This document shows, piece after piece, positions 13,201 to 22,646 of a stretch of DNA of 64,000 bases. The notes under the pieces were generated by a model. That model saw only the letters and a list, made by a program, of their open reading frames with translations. It had not been told where the DNA came from and searched no databases. Position 1 is the stretch's first letter. Each line of letters begins with the position of its first letter. The stretch is taken from assembly GCA_020698575.1 (NCBI GenBank), contig CM036253.1:33347719-33411718 (forward strand), given 5' to 3'. The stretch comes from Bostrychus sinensis. Its lineage: Eukaryota > Chordata > Actinopteri > Gobiiformes > Eleotridae. A program made the position numbers and the translations under genes.

Positions 13201-14215
13201 GTCACATTTTTCCTCACTTTCTGCTGTGCTATTAACACAACAATAAACCAACTTCAGCCTTAAACTTTAATCTTTTACCAAATAAACTCTACATTTATAA
13301 GATAAGTTGACATTAACAAACACCAACCGAAACAAGACCAAGTGACAGGACGTAAAGGTCTGTCCTGGGTGAAATGCCTAGTTTTCCCTGTACACATTTT
13401 TTTCCTGTAATTGTGAGATCATTTTAGAAATAAATTATCAAATAAATCAGCGTACTCCCTGCAATGTGCTTGTGCACCCTTAGGTGTACACGTAACCCTA
13501 TTTGGGAAACACTGAATTAATGGAAGGTAGACCTTTTCTCATATAAACATTTAAATTGGGACTATAGCCACTGACAATATAAGTGATTGTGAACTGTATA
13601 AACAGTGTGATATAGTCGGGTGTATTTTCACAAACCGTTAGCAGAGGTGCTGCTGGGCGAACAGTTTTTCTGCTTGGTGTTCTGCCGACACTCCTTCATC
13701 CAGGGAAAGATCTGCTTGGCCAGGGCTGGGTTTGGGGGCAGCGAGGATGACGAGGACGAGGAAGACGTGGAGGAGCTGGAGTTAGAGGAGCTCTTGTTAG
13801 GAGCTGCTTTAGGAGTGACTGAGGCAGCCCCTGCAGCGCCCCCTGGCTGCTGAGCTCCGCTACTACTACCGTTACTGGAGTTAGGGGGCAGTGGGGGGGA
13901 CACCTGGGGGCCCGGCGGGTGGTGCTCTGGCCGCATGCAGCTGCCATTCAGCTCCTTGCTTTTGGCCAACTGCTGCTGCTGCTGGTGGCTGCTGTTACTG
14001 CCCAGAGCTTGCAGGGAGCAGGCAGAGCGCTGGTACGACTCCACCTCCAGATGGGTGGCCGACTGGAACGCCGGCTGGTGGTGGGACACGGGGACCGGCG
14101 TCTCGTACCCCCCAAAGCCATTGGCCGGGCCCGCTGCGCTCCCCTGCACCTGGTACGAGGAGTAACCACCAAAGAGCGTGGAGGAGGAGTTGTCGTAGTA
14201 CGAGGTCTTCTGCAT
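4454..14215 (-). CDS. hoxb3: Homeobox protein Hox-B3, join(4454..5304,13636..14215) on the minus strand
   Basis: This is a nuclear homeodomain transcription factor of paralogue group 3, which in vertebrates helps set hindbrain and pharyngeal-arch identity with PBX/MEIS partners. The joined CDS is 1431 bases and gives 476 residues, near the usual length. The N terminus MQKTSYYD is typical of Hox3. Next come a Q run, a Pro/Ser-rich linker with a long Ser tract, the PBX-binding hexapeptide IFPWMK (169-174), the homeodomain (about 217-276, with [11 protein letters not shown] in helix 3), a Gly/Pro-rich tail and the Hox3 C-terminal end [12 protein letters not shown]-class assignment rests on [24 protein letters not shown] and [11 protein letters not shown], which match hoxb3 better than hoxa3 or hoxd3. 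The start is ATG at 14213-14215. The same reading frame stays open upstream but has no ATG. The a/b co-orthologue is unresolved; the absence of hoxb4 nearby favours hoxb3b. Confidence 0.96.
5500..5740. promoter_or_regulatory. Candidate conserved element next to exon 2
   Basis: This is a unique block within the intron containing homeodomain-type cores (GTTAATAAAG, CTGATATTAGTTGTCA, TTCATAAAAG, AGCTAAATTACATC) and TTCATGGCCAAGG. It lies 200 bases from the homeobox exon and differs from the repeat-filled remainder of the intron. An intronic hoxb3 enhancer is inferred; conservation has not been tested. Confidence 0.4.
6435..6898 (+). mobile_element. hAT-like non-autonomous element with TAGGGGTGTAA ends
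   Basis: The left end is TAGGGGTGTAACAATA. The right end reads inverted as TACTGGGGATGTAATGTATT. The interior is full of 'gatac/gtatc' phrases and no transposase is present. A related copy in reverse orientation lies at 51851-52218; it shares the 'gtttactctcaaatg...aaaatcataaaagttt' type of interior. Ends of this kind are typical of hAT MITEs in fish. Confidence 0.65.
7204..7269 (+). repeat. (TTTA)n microsatellite
   Basis: About 16 uninterrupted copies of TTTA lie within the hoxb3 intron. Confidence 0.95.
7905..8335. promoter_or_regulatory. Candidate conserved intronic enhancer
   Basis: This is a non-repetitive block with CCAATCATCTG, AAATTAATTG, CCCATCAATAAA, GACTGTCAGCTG (MEIS-type TGTCA next to an E-box) and CATATTAAAGTCATCA. 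Mixed PBX/Hox and MEIS-type cores are what known hindbrain Hox enhancers carry. Conservation and activity are inferred. Confidence 0.4.
8490..9820 (+). repeat. Minisatellite (about 21-22 bp unit) ending in a hAT-like terminus
   Basis: The repeat is a long array of variants of 'aggactaaaccaggacaaaatca' type units. At 8641, 8942 and 9243 the same series of variants restarts, giving a 301-bp higher-order period in three copies, the first two nearly identical. The array ends at 9775-9820 with 'accaccagaagaagcc' and AAGAACCACTG, the terminus of the hAT-like family seen at 11357 and 48178. No matching left terminus was found. Confidence 0.85.
10094..10470 (-). mobile_element. Minisatellite-bearing hAT-like element, reverse copy
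   Basis: It begins TAGTGGTTATCAAACTTGGTGGTACAC, the inverted form of the right end of this family. It continues with 'ggtttagtcctgg' units, the complement of the array at 8490-9720. The far end is not recognisable. Confidence 0.6.
10484..10793 (+). mobile_element. TTAA-type non-autonomous element, 3' part
   Basis: The end GCATAATATATCCCCTTTAA is the near-perfect inverse of the start at 12245 (TTAAAGGAGATATATTATGC). The interior 'gattcctcacagacatttt ... tagtcacataatgtttttaaagg' is shared with 52268-52800. The 5' part is missing. Confidence 0.65.
11264..11345 (+). mobile_element. Fragment of the second SINE-like repeat
   Basis: 'gactggccattgtccagagt' and 'gtaccctgttacaagcccaa' match the commonly seen 3' part of the repeat at 1042-1404. 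It is an old, short fragment. Confidence 0.45.
11357..11716 (+). mobile_element. Minisatellite-bearing hAT-like element with intact left terminus
   Basis: It starts CAGTGGTTCTCAAACTTTT, followed by 'cacaccaagtaccacc', then a short run of 'aggactaaaccagg' units, and stops near 'ctaccagaagaagcc' without a clear right terminus. The CAGTGGTTCTCAAAC end is of the hAT-Charlie type. Confidence 0.7.
11811..11929. mobile_element. Short foldback element (about 119 bp)
   Basis: The left arm AGTCTACTGGACTTCAAGTT and the right arm ...AACTTGAAGTCCAGTAGAC are inverse to each other over about 33 bases, around a spacer of about 50 bases. This is a MITE-like hairpin. Confidence 0.7.
12245..12580 (+). mobile_element. 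TTAA-type non-autonomous element, 5' part
   Basis: It starts TTAAAGGAGATATATTATGC and continues with the interior shared with 52268-52800, including 'cctggagttgg', 'ctgaggcctca' and 'catccagtctgctct'. The 3' part is missing; a hAT-like element begins 30 bases further on. Confidence 0.7.
12610..13514 (+). mobile_element. hAT-like non-autonomous element, about 905 bp
   Basis: The left end is CAGTGGTTTCCAACC. The right end is ...TTTGGGAAACACTG, which reads inverted as CAGTGTTTCCCAAA. Flanking 8-bp target duplications are gcttaatg (12602-12609) and aattaatg (13515-13522), 6 of 8 matching. No transposase frame is left. Confidence 0.75.
13636..14215 (-). CDS. hoxb3: hoxb3 coding exon 1 (start to hexapeptide)
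   Basis: The exon holds 193 codons plus one base. It carries the conserved N terminus, a short poly-Q run, a poly-Ser tract of about 17 residues interrupted by a Thr, and IFPWMK. The residue after IFPWMKE is Cys, where Hox3 proteins usually have Ser. The exon ends AACG with the intron starting GTTTGT, so the donor has T at +3 and is weaker than consensus. Joining G to the CC at the start of exon 2 keeps the frame and gives N-A-S. Confidence 0.93.
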
Positions 14216-14393
14216 CTTGGAGAGGAGGGGGGGTGGAGGAGGAGGTGGTGGAGGTGCTGGCGGCGGCGGCAGCGGTGGAGGCGGCGGCGGCGTCTGCTTG
14301 TGCTCCGGTCCTTGCTGAGAGCCACTCCCGGAAGACCATTTGGTACCGGGGGTCACGTGACGGTGCCTCTCCAACGGTCCCCTGCAATCTGAC
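14216..14393 (-). other. hoxb3: hoxb3 5' untranslated part of exon 1, with splice acceptor
   Basis: On the minus strand, CTTTCTTGCAG (14404-14394) with a pyrimidine-rich lead gives an acceptor at 14393. Hox3 genes have spliced non-coding 5' exons, so this is expected. The leader contains a GCC/CCT-rich stretch (14225-14300). That stretch stays open in the hoxb3 frame but has no ATG. Confidence 0.65.
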
Positions 14394-14404
14394 CTGCAAG
14401 AAAG

Positions 14405-15800
14405 AGGGTTGAGGGGAAGGGAAGGGGGGCAAAGGCAGAAGAAAATGAGAGAGAGATAAATCCATCTTCTTCAAATGAAAGGCGCCATGACATGAATAGA
14501 AACCAGTGCTTTTCTTTCCTCACTCACCCCCTTCCCCCCTCCCCCCCGAACCCATGAGCCCAGTGCACAGCCTGCAGATGCTCCGAGAAGAGGGGGCATG
14601 AGGAGGGCAAACCGGGCTGTGCCTCCTCCTGTATACACGCTCACACACAAAGACACTGATATGGGCCAGAGATGCCAATTCCCCAAAATTGATGTATTTT
14701 TCAGTCACTTTTGCTAAGATAGCTAACTGAAAAAAAGGATGATTAGCATTATCTACTAACCCAGCATATATATATATATTTATAAGTATAGCTTTTTAAT
14801 CATCAAACTATGAGGTCTTGGGGTTGTTTGGGTGGTTCTCTGGCATAAAAAAGAAAAAAAAAAGGAAAAAACACAAACAAAACAAAACACAATTAAGCCT
14901 TTTTTTCACATGCACAGTGCTAACAGATGACCAAACAGCCTACTCTCCAAGCCAGATAAGTGACTGGGCTCATGAGAACATATCGAGCCAAATTAACACA
15001 ATTTTGCTTCTTTATTAAAATTATTAAGCGCATATTCAGAGGCTGAAGGCCCATATTTTTGCAGCACTTGTAGACAGACTCGGTAGAGGTGTCACATGAC
15101 AATGACAGAATACAATGCATTGGTTGATACATGTTTACTAATAAAAGCAAATAAATAAAGAAAGAAAGAAAGAAAGAAAATAAATAAAAATAAAAATAAA
15201 TAAATATAAAATAAAAATGTTTGTTAATATTGTTACCTGAATGCAAACTTAAAATATTAATAAACTTAAAAAAAAAACAACAACAACAACATACGCCTAT
15301 ATTGGCAAAAATTTTAAAAATAAAATAAAATAAATAAAAGGAAAAAGAAAATTGTTCCATTTGATTTTGAATTTATAAAAATGCCTTGTCTACAGAAATG
15401 AGGCCTTTCTATCGAAGTCAAGTTGTCGTGGGAAATGACACTGTATTTTGTCCTTGCTGTCGAATAAAATCCATGTGTCACGTGTTGTTGTTTGGTGAGC
15501 TGCTTCTGTTTTGTGGCGTAATGGCGCTGGGAATGTGGCCTGTGTGTACTGTATCTGTGTGTGTGTGTGTATGTGTGCGCGCTCCTCGCTGACTGATGTA
15601 GGTAGCCTATTTGTGTCAGCCCCAGCCTCCGTCTCGTGATTTACTGGGCTCTGTCTGCAGCTCTTACCTCACTCATATCTCCGGAAGACATCAGCGGCGC
15701 TGCGTAACGGCCTGTAGCCTATCTACAACACAGCGCGTTCTACCAGGGCTCTACGAAATGACTTCTGCATGGAGCGAATTTAACGTGATTTATTAACGTC
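14405..15800. other. 5' intron of hoxb3, AT-rich, no gene seen
   Basis: The block holds a run of simple repeats, (AAAG)n and (AAAT)n near 15150-15230 and 15305-15345. A (TG)n tract at 15556-15577 lies in more GC-rich, non-repetitive DNA (15370-15800). I see no exon here that I can support. Confidence 0.5.
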
Positions 15801-15817
15801 TGCTCATTTATACTAAC

Positions 15818-15939
<122 letters not shown>

Positions 15940-17055
15940 CTATGCTATGGTGGCCTAACCCTAAGCTATGTAAGTGCTATGAATGGAGGCTAATGCAAAA
16001 ATGCTAATATAGCTTACGCAAACAATCCAAAAAGAATGTATAAGCTACATCCAAGAAAACAAGAAATTTTCAATTCACACGGAAGTCTGAAAATCAGATA
16101 ATATGGATGAATAGAAAATATGTCATAAAGAAGGAGTAACTCTGCCATCGTTGTTTGTAAACTGATAGCACAGTTTGCCCACAGCACCTTTAAGTTCTCA
16201 TGGAAAAATAGACAAATGGACAGGGGAGGGGGTGAGACCCAACAGAGGTAGAAATGGCGGAAGAGGCAGCTTCACGAGTGAGTGATCCATCAGGGTCGAG
16301 CGGCCACAGTGCTCTATCGTGGCCCCTTGAGGGAAAAAGCCCTTAGAGCCGCTATCTGGGCTCAGAGAGCCGGGGTGGGCCCGCGGTCAGGCGCACCACC
16401 AGAGCACCTGGCATTCATTTGTCCTGCACAGATAAAATGTCCAAAAAAGAGAGGAAGAAGGGGCTCCTCACTCTGCTAGACACTGGGAGCAAAAATTCCA
16501 AGCCAAAACTGTGCTAACAGCGCGCTGAATTAATATTAGTATTATTATTGATGTTAGCTGCATTTACAAGCCAATTTTGTTAGCAATTTAACGAATACAA
16601 AAACGCACAACGAACAAGTTCAAGGATTATCATATTTTTGATGTATTTAGCTAAACATATCCATAGAAAAGCAGATGTTTTAGATTTTAAAATCACGCTT
16701 GCCATTTTAAAATTATATAATGATAACGATGATAACGAATTTTACGCACAAACCAGCTACAGGATACTGACAAAAATATAACATTGATGTCAATAAATGC
16801 TGTAAATAATCTATCAAGGCTTTAGAAATATGGTCCATGCTGTTAATAAAAGATAAGATGGTGCCTAAATGCTGTTTGTCTTTTAATATTATTAAAAAGG
16901 GCCCATTTGTTACGCATAGGATACAGTTGTATCTAAAATGCGACGACTCCCTTTACTATTGTTCTTTTAAGAAAAGCCAGCCGTGCTGTAGCTCTCAGCA
17001 CGTCACACATGTCAGCCATTTATCTTTCTGCTCGACAAGCTGGAATCCTAATTAT
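15940..17055. other. Upstream non-coding stretch
   Basis: 'cccacagcacctttaa' at 16171-16186 resembles the end of a TTAAAGG-type MITE; a related phrase occurs at 20704. From about 16480 the DNA is AT-rich but keeps CpG-bearing words such as TTACGCAC (16742). No reading frame here looks like a protein. Confidence 0.4.
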
Positions 17056-17520
17056 TTACTCTGAGGAATAGTGGAGCAGAGAGAGGGGCCGCGCTCCGAG
17101 TGGAGGAGGAATATGTTATTAAATCATATCCGCTGTTTGGCCATTAAACGGGACAAGCCGTGTCTGTGCCCCTGGCTTGTAAAGGCTACGGCTTAATACA
17201 ATCACCAACTTTTACTAGGCGCCTCCCTGAGTAATCCACTTGCGCTGTGAGAGAGAGCAGCTCACAACACAGCACACAGCGCCCAGACGAAGCGGTGCCC
17301 ACTGTCTCTGTACCATGTCTATACAGCGTCTGCCGTTTATCCGGGGATATAACGTTACAAATGGCGCCTGCCATGAAGAGCGGTGCTAAGAAGACGAGTG
17401 CATTAACTTGGACAATACACATATTCCTTATCCCATTAACAGACAGCAGCCCCAGCCTCAGAACAATAACCATTTACGCTCTTGGATTACGCGCAACAAC
17501 ATCATAAGATTTGTGCGTAA
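17056..17520. promoter_or_regulatory. Candidate conserved, CpG-bearing element
   Basis: This is unique DNA with 'atgttattaaatcatatccg', 'ttggccattaaacggg', 'gcttaatacaatcacc' and TTGTGCGTAAATGAAATTAG. It has homeodomain-type cores in GC-rich surroundings. A regulatory role for hoxb3 is inferred. Confidence 0.35.
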
Positions 17521-17751
17521 ATGAAATTAGATCATTAAAACGAATGCTGTGGGATATAATAAAAGGGAAGGAAGATGACAACAGAAAAAATATAGTAAAT
17601 AAATAGCTTGTAATGAAAAGGGAGAGCGGTGTAAATAGAAGGGAAGACTGTATGGGCAGAGATGGAAGGCCGGAGTGAGAGGGGGGGCTATAACGCTACA
17701 CAGCTTAGAGCATTGTGAACTCTTCTTGAACCGGGATTGAAGTCATACGGG

Positions 17752-17761
17752 CCATAAATCA
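17752..17761 (-). promoter_or_regulatory. Hox-PBX composite site
   Basis: The minus strand reads TGATTTATGG, a match to the bipartite PBX-Hox consensus. It sits in a CpG-rich block upstream of hoxb3. The same decamer recurs at 36812-36821. Confidence 0.4.
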
Positions 17762-17779
17762 CCGAGCAGCACAGAAACA

Positions 17780-18520
17780 CGCTGCGTTAGGAGCCTTGTT
17801 GTTCTCACTCAGCTCTGGCCTACATCCACACACAGCAACAGCACTGCCTCTAGTCGCTCATGCTGCTGCTGCCTATAGGACCTTACCTTTCCAAATCCTT
17901 CCCTTTCCCTTCTGCCTTAACTCAGCTGGTCCTGGTCCAGCGCGAGCCGAGCCGGTGCTGACACCACATCACCAAAATTCGATAATAACAACCATTCGGA
18001 AAAATCCAGCTGAGCCTTTTCTTCTTTTTCCTTGCTCCGTTTTGAATTGTACAGTGTCCCCTTCTTCGCCAACGCGCAGCAGCAGCTCCCGGTATAGAGT
18101 ATAGTGTCCCGAGCCTTTCCCCAAGCGCCACAACAACACGGAGCGGCGGCGGAGGAGCGGGCTGCGCGGCGCGGCTCCCCCCGGACGCCGAGGCGCATGA
18201 ACGGCAGGGCAGGCTGAGAGGGCTGTATTGTACCCACTACTAGCCTATATTGGAGATAGCTGGGTACGGTTAAAAAAAAAAACGCTACACGGGAAGGGCT
18301 AGCTAGCGCACGAGCAGAACGAGCTTACCGGGGAGCCACAGCCAGTGCTGCCTGCGCGCCCCCCCACCCCACCCCTCTCCCGTCCCTCCACCTCCACCCT
18401 CCAGCGCTGCTTGCTTAGCCTTCCCTTCCCTGCCTGCCTGCTCGCACCGCCGCCACCAGCCTGATAACAATGGCCCCCTCAAACGTCTTCCCCTCGGAGC
18501 TTCTTCTTCACCACAACAGG
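17780..18520 (-). promoter_or_regulatory. hoxb3: CpG-rich block, candidate proximal hoxb3 promoter and 5' exon
   Basis: The block is rich in CpG from about 18000 to 18480. On the minus strand a consensus-like donor CCCG|GTAAGC has its last exon base at 18329. It would pair with the acceptor at 14393 over a 3.9-kb intron. The GC-rich DNA just upstream (18340-18470) fits a TATA-less promoter and first non-coding exon. The start site was not located. Confidence 0.4.
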
Positions 18521-20030
18521 AGCAGCAGCAGCCAGACCAAACATGTCATCCCATCGTCTCTATACTCTTCCATTTGTGTGATTCTTCTTCTTCTATATAG
18601 GTGTCTTCCTTCCAAACCTGCTTTTTTGGCTCTGGAGCAAGCGTTAGCCCAGTTAGTATTCCATCAGCTTGTTTACACCACCAGCACAGACGGGGGAGGC
18701 AGTCTGCTGTGCTAAGGCTGAAGGGGGCTGACTGACAAGAGGAGACTGGACTTAACTGACGCGCTGATTCCTCATCAAACCGCTCAGCGTCACTCACATT
18801 AGGGCTCTTCACACAGACAAGATCAAGGCATGTGCCAAGGTGCGTGGACATTAGACTGTTGGCACATTTTTACGCAATAAAGCCTTTGCTACTGATTCAG
18901 GCTAGTGCAAATGTGAACCAGTTGTTATGATAGCCTTGCATAGACATATTCCAAAGCAAACTATAGCTGGTGTAAGTAGCGTGCACCTTTGAGTCAGATT
19001 CAGTTACATGGTCATGGGATACATTTAGCTCTAGGCCATGTGGTAGCTTGTAGTACAATAGCTGCATAACAGGAGGCATATGCCATATATTAATAAATAT
19101 GTGCTTATTAGCTAATTAACATGCCCATAACAAGAACACAGAGCCATAATGCAATATCATATTATGTTAGGGTTTGCAGCTGGTCATTTAGTTCAGTGAA
19201 AGGACATCAGCTGATTCATTTAGAAAAATGTTTGACGTATTGGACTGACCTGGTCTTGAATATCTAATGACTATACATGAAACATTATTATTAAATTTGA
19301 GAAGTAAATGGTGAGTGTAAAACCTGTAGGCTCCACTGCATTTCTGTGGAATTGCCTCCTTATCACACAACATTCCATAGAGGCCTGTGGGAACACTCTG
19401 GTCTACATTAAAGCTGAGGTAGGCAAAGATTGGGAAATGTAAAAATTCGTAAACAACAATGTACAGTACTGTTTATCAAGGGATTAGTATTAGATTATTT
19501 AGGCTGTTTTTAGAAGAAAAAAAAAAACATGTTATGGTCATGGATCACTCTTTGTGTTTTGGTTTTAGGCTAGCTAGAGAGTCATGTGTCATGACATTAG
19601 CCAATCAGAAGGCTTGGTAGGAATCCAGCTAATAAAACATGTATGGGAAATGTACAAACATAGCAAACCTGTCAAAACAGGAAAAATGAAAAGATTGTAT
19701 CAGATAAGCTAAGGGTGGCCTAAAATGTCATGTAAAGAAAACAAAACAAAACAAAAAAAGTTTAAAAGGCAATGGCAAAAAAAAATTGTGAATTTTGTAA
19801 GTAGGACACAGCAGTATTGCAAATGCAACTGAAAAATGTATATGTGGTGGTGATAAGTCTTATCTATGGCAGTGCATGTAGCAAAATGCACATGAAGTCC
19901 AGCCCAAAAGAAAAAAATATAGCCACAATAGAAAAAGTAAAGTATATGTTCCATAATAAATAGGTAAACATTGCTAAATGCTCATGTATTAAAAGCTGCT
20001 AATGCTGGAAAGTATTACAAGTACATTAAT
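18521..20030. other. AT-rich non-coding stretch
   Basis: 'ttaaagctgaggtaggcaaa' at 19410-19429 looks like the end of a TTAAAG-type MITE. It shares 'gggaaatgtaa' and 'attagccaat' phrases with 1950-2130. No gene is seen. Confidence 0.4.
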
Positions 20031-20033
20031 CAT

Positions 20034-20262
20034 GGGGCAACAGTGGCATTAATAATGTACTCTCGAAGTGCAAGACACTTTATCCACATTGCCTACTCTG
20101 GTCCTTTTATGTGGCTTTTTATGACAGGAAGGGCATCTGGCATAAAAAAAAAAAAAAAAAAAAACCTGCCAAACACCTATGCAATTGGTTTGTTGTAGCG
20201 ACACCTAACAAAAATGGGAGCAGCCTAAAGAAAAAAAAAAAAAAAATAAAATAAAATAAAAA
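20034..20262 (+). mobile_element. tRNA-derived SINE, copy 2
   Basis: The head is GGGGCAACAGTGGCA. The shared phrases are 'gtgcaagacactttatccac', 'ggaagggcatctggc' and 'aaaatgggagcagcc', followed by an A-rich tail. The B-box region is deleted. An internal poly-A run lies at 20143-20164. Confidence 0.75.
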
Positions 20263-20859
20263 AATCTATATATATATTATGCAAATACATAAATCCCAAA
20301 AGTGCAAGCAGAAACATAAGCATTCCATTTCAAGTAAAACATACCATAAAATAAAAAAAAAAATAATTACAGTATATTATTGAACTAACAGTAATATTTG
20401 ACGCAAAAGTGCATAGATTGAAAATTACTAAGAAATAAGTTTAAATATTGCAAGCTGCATTATAAAAGAACATTAATATATATTTAGCAAACTTGCAATT
20501 AATTCTGAAATGTAATGTATTGCACAGAAATAAATATATGCAATATAATACATGGAACATTATAGCCAATGAACATATAGAAAAACTCCTAAACATCACA
20601 AACAAACAGCTAAAGCAGAAAGGAAGCTATGCACACTGTCCACAGCAAACTATTTCACATGGAAGTTGCATAAGGTCAGCCATGTTTAAAACCAACTCAA
20701 ACTCTGCCTACAGCACCTTTAACTTTTCATCATCTATTCTCTTGGTCCGACCTGGACCTCATTAGGCAAAAACATGCTTTTAAAACGTTCACTTCCTGCT
20801 CTTTCAAAGCCAGCCATACTGCAACAGCGTGCAACACTGTTTGTATTACAACACACTGG

Positions 20860-22030
20860 GGAGAGAGAGAGAGGGCCATAAGTCCGCGAGGAGAGCTAAA
20901 AACTGAAGACAAGCAACGGAGCAAACGGAGAGGCAAGAAGCAAACGTGCAAATGAAAATAAAAAGCCACGCTGACGCACAAGTACGCACACACACACACA
21001 CACAGACAGACACACAAATATCTCCTATGCCATCTCCAGCCTCTCTCTCTCCACTCCACTCGCCCCTATTTTTATTATTCAGGACGCTACGCTGTCGTTT
21101 ATGGCTACGTAAGATTTATGAGTTCTCTCGCGCCCAGAAGCGTGAGCGCGTGTGAATTGTGTGTGTCTCGATGTGTGTGTGTGTGTGTTGTGTGTGAGTG
21201 TGTGTGTGTGTAAACAGCCAACTTAAAAACAGATAGCACCGGCTGTAGGCTGCTGCAATGCGAGGATGGGCTCCGTGTAGGTGGAAGGTGGGAGCCTCCA
21301 AAAATGTATCCGTCTGCAACTTCTATTTTACCATTCCCGCTTTTGTGTTTTGGACTAAAGGATTTTTTTTTTTTTTTTTTTTTTTTGCTGAGCAGTCGTT
21401 TACCAAATGTCCTGGCCTGCATGTGGTGGGAAGAGAGCGGATTCCACGCTAAAACACGCCGGTGCATGCAAGGAAAAAAAAAAAAAAAAAAAAAAAGACA
21501 GCAGTTATTCTTGATTTCGCGTGGATGACAGACGCCGTGTTGCGGATTGAGTCACGGGTATTGGGTTTCACAACTCCCCTCTTCTCCAAGCCTTGCTCAG
21601 CTCTGGAAATGCATCTTTTTTTCCATTTAGCCTCTGGGATTTGAAAGAAGGAAAGAAAAAAAATCTAGGCCACTGAGGATGGCACTAAGGAATTTCCTTT
21701 GACTCCGGGATTTCATATCAAATCAGATCCTAGCCCGGGCTTCTCCTCTCCTCTGCCTGCTTTTTTTTTTTTTTTTTTTTTTTTCTCTCTTTCTCCCGTC
21801 TCTGGGAAAACATTGTGACTCATTCCTAGCTACGACTCGTTTTATTGCCGCTTTTTATTGTTATTACTGCTATTATTCCTCGCTTTACTTTCATTATTGT
21901 TGCCATTAGCGCGGTTCTTGTGGACATAAACCGGCGTTTTAATAACTGTCTCTTGATGGACTGAGCCGGTCGACTTCCTGCTGGGGCTCACCCGCACTGC
22001 CCTTCACACCTAAGTATTGTATTACATTAC
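20860..22030. other. GC/CpG-bearing stretch with dinucleotide and mononucleotide runs
   Basis: (CA)n lies at 20986-21003 and (TG)n at 21172-21210. Poly-T lies at 21362-21386 and 21762-21784, and poly-A at 21475-21496. Between them lies unique DNA such as 21830-22015. It may include regulatory or untranslated sequence, but no start, frame or splice pair is convincing. Confidence 0.35.
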
Positions 22031-22499
22031 ATTAGCACGTGGCCATACTTGACTTTACATAACGTCAGGGGCGTTATTAGTGCGTAAAAAGAGCAATAGT
22101 GGATTTTTACGAGCGACAGTCGCGCTGTCCATTCACATTTTTCCGCTGTAAAGTAATATTTTTTAGAATTTTTAAAAAAACTGAGTGGCATAAAATCTGA
22201 TTAAGAAAAAAAATCATAAAAATACATAAAATAAAAATAAAAACAATAAATAAAAATAAGATAACTTAAATTTATCAGAGCGAGAATATCATAAAAATAA
22301 TCTAGTATGAAGAATCTAGTTTGAATCCAGTATGAAATAAATAAATAAATAAATACATAATAGATGGCTTATATATTTTGCAGTTGCATGCCCTATGTGT
22401 GGATTTCGTCAAAAAGAAAGCACAACGCATTTAAATAGAAGCTATGCGCAAAACACTCCTCACAAAAGGCCCATTTGTGCCAACATAAAGCCCCCCCCC

Positions 22500-22527
22500 A
22501 AAAAAAAATAAATAAATACAAATAAAA

Positions 22528-22566
<39 letters not shown>

Positions 22567-22567
22567 A
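22500..22567 (+). repeat. (AAAT)n microsatellite
   Basis: It is a run of AAAT units, slightly interrupted at its left end. It lies just downstream (in hoxb3 orientation) of the candidate exon at 22580-22646. Confidence 0.9.
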
Positions 22568-22579
22568 ATCTGCACTTAC

Positions 22580-22646
22580 CGATATATGCCTCGGGTGTCC
22601 CAGCTGTTTCAGAGGAAGAAAAGAGCGCCCAGGAAGCTCCGAGGAA
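22580..22646 (-). other. hoxb3: Candidate internal 5' exon of hoxb3 (67 bp)
   Basis: On the minus strand an acceptor (TTCTGACCCACAG, ending at 22647) and a perfect donor (TATCG|GTAAGT, last exon base 22580) bracket 67 bases of unique DNA. It sits between the TATA promoter at 24.24 kb and the acceptor at 14393. The length is not a multiple of three, which fits an untranslated exon. This is inferred from splice motifs only. Confidence 0.35.

Larger units (their letters stand above)
5305..13635 (-). other. hoxb3: hoxb3 coding intron, 8331 bases, with many insertions
   Basis: The intron is bounded by GT at 13634-13635 and AG at 5305-5306. It contains candidate enhancers (5500-5740 and 7905-8335), two hAT-like elements (6435-6898 and 12610-13514), copies of a minisatellite-bearing element, two TTAA-type fragments and a foldback element. 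Hox3 introns between the coding exons are usually far shorter, so most of this length looks acquired. Confidence 0.85.

Noticed and set aside
14216..14374. In-frame proline-rich N-terminal extension of hoxb3
   Set aside because: It would begin at TTG, there is no ATG in the stretch, and known Hox3 proteins begin at the MQK residues found at 14215. The run comes from GC-rich trinucleotides in the 5' UTR.
13620..14412. Long frames on both strands over hoxb3 exon 1
   Set aside because: Compositional shadows of the Gln/Ser/Pro-rich exon. Only the frame carrying IFPWMK matches Hox3.
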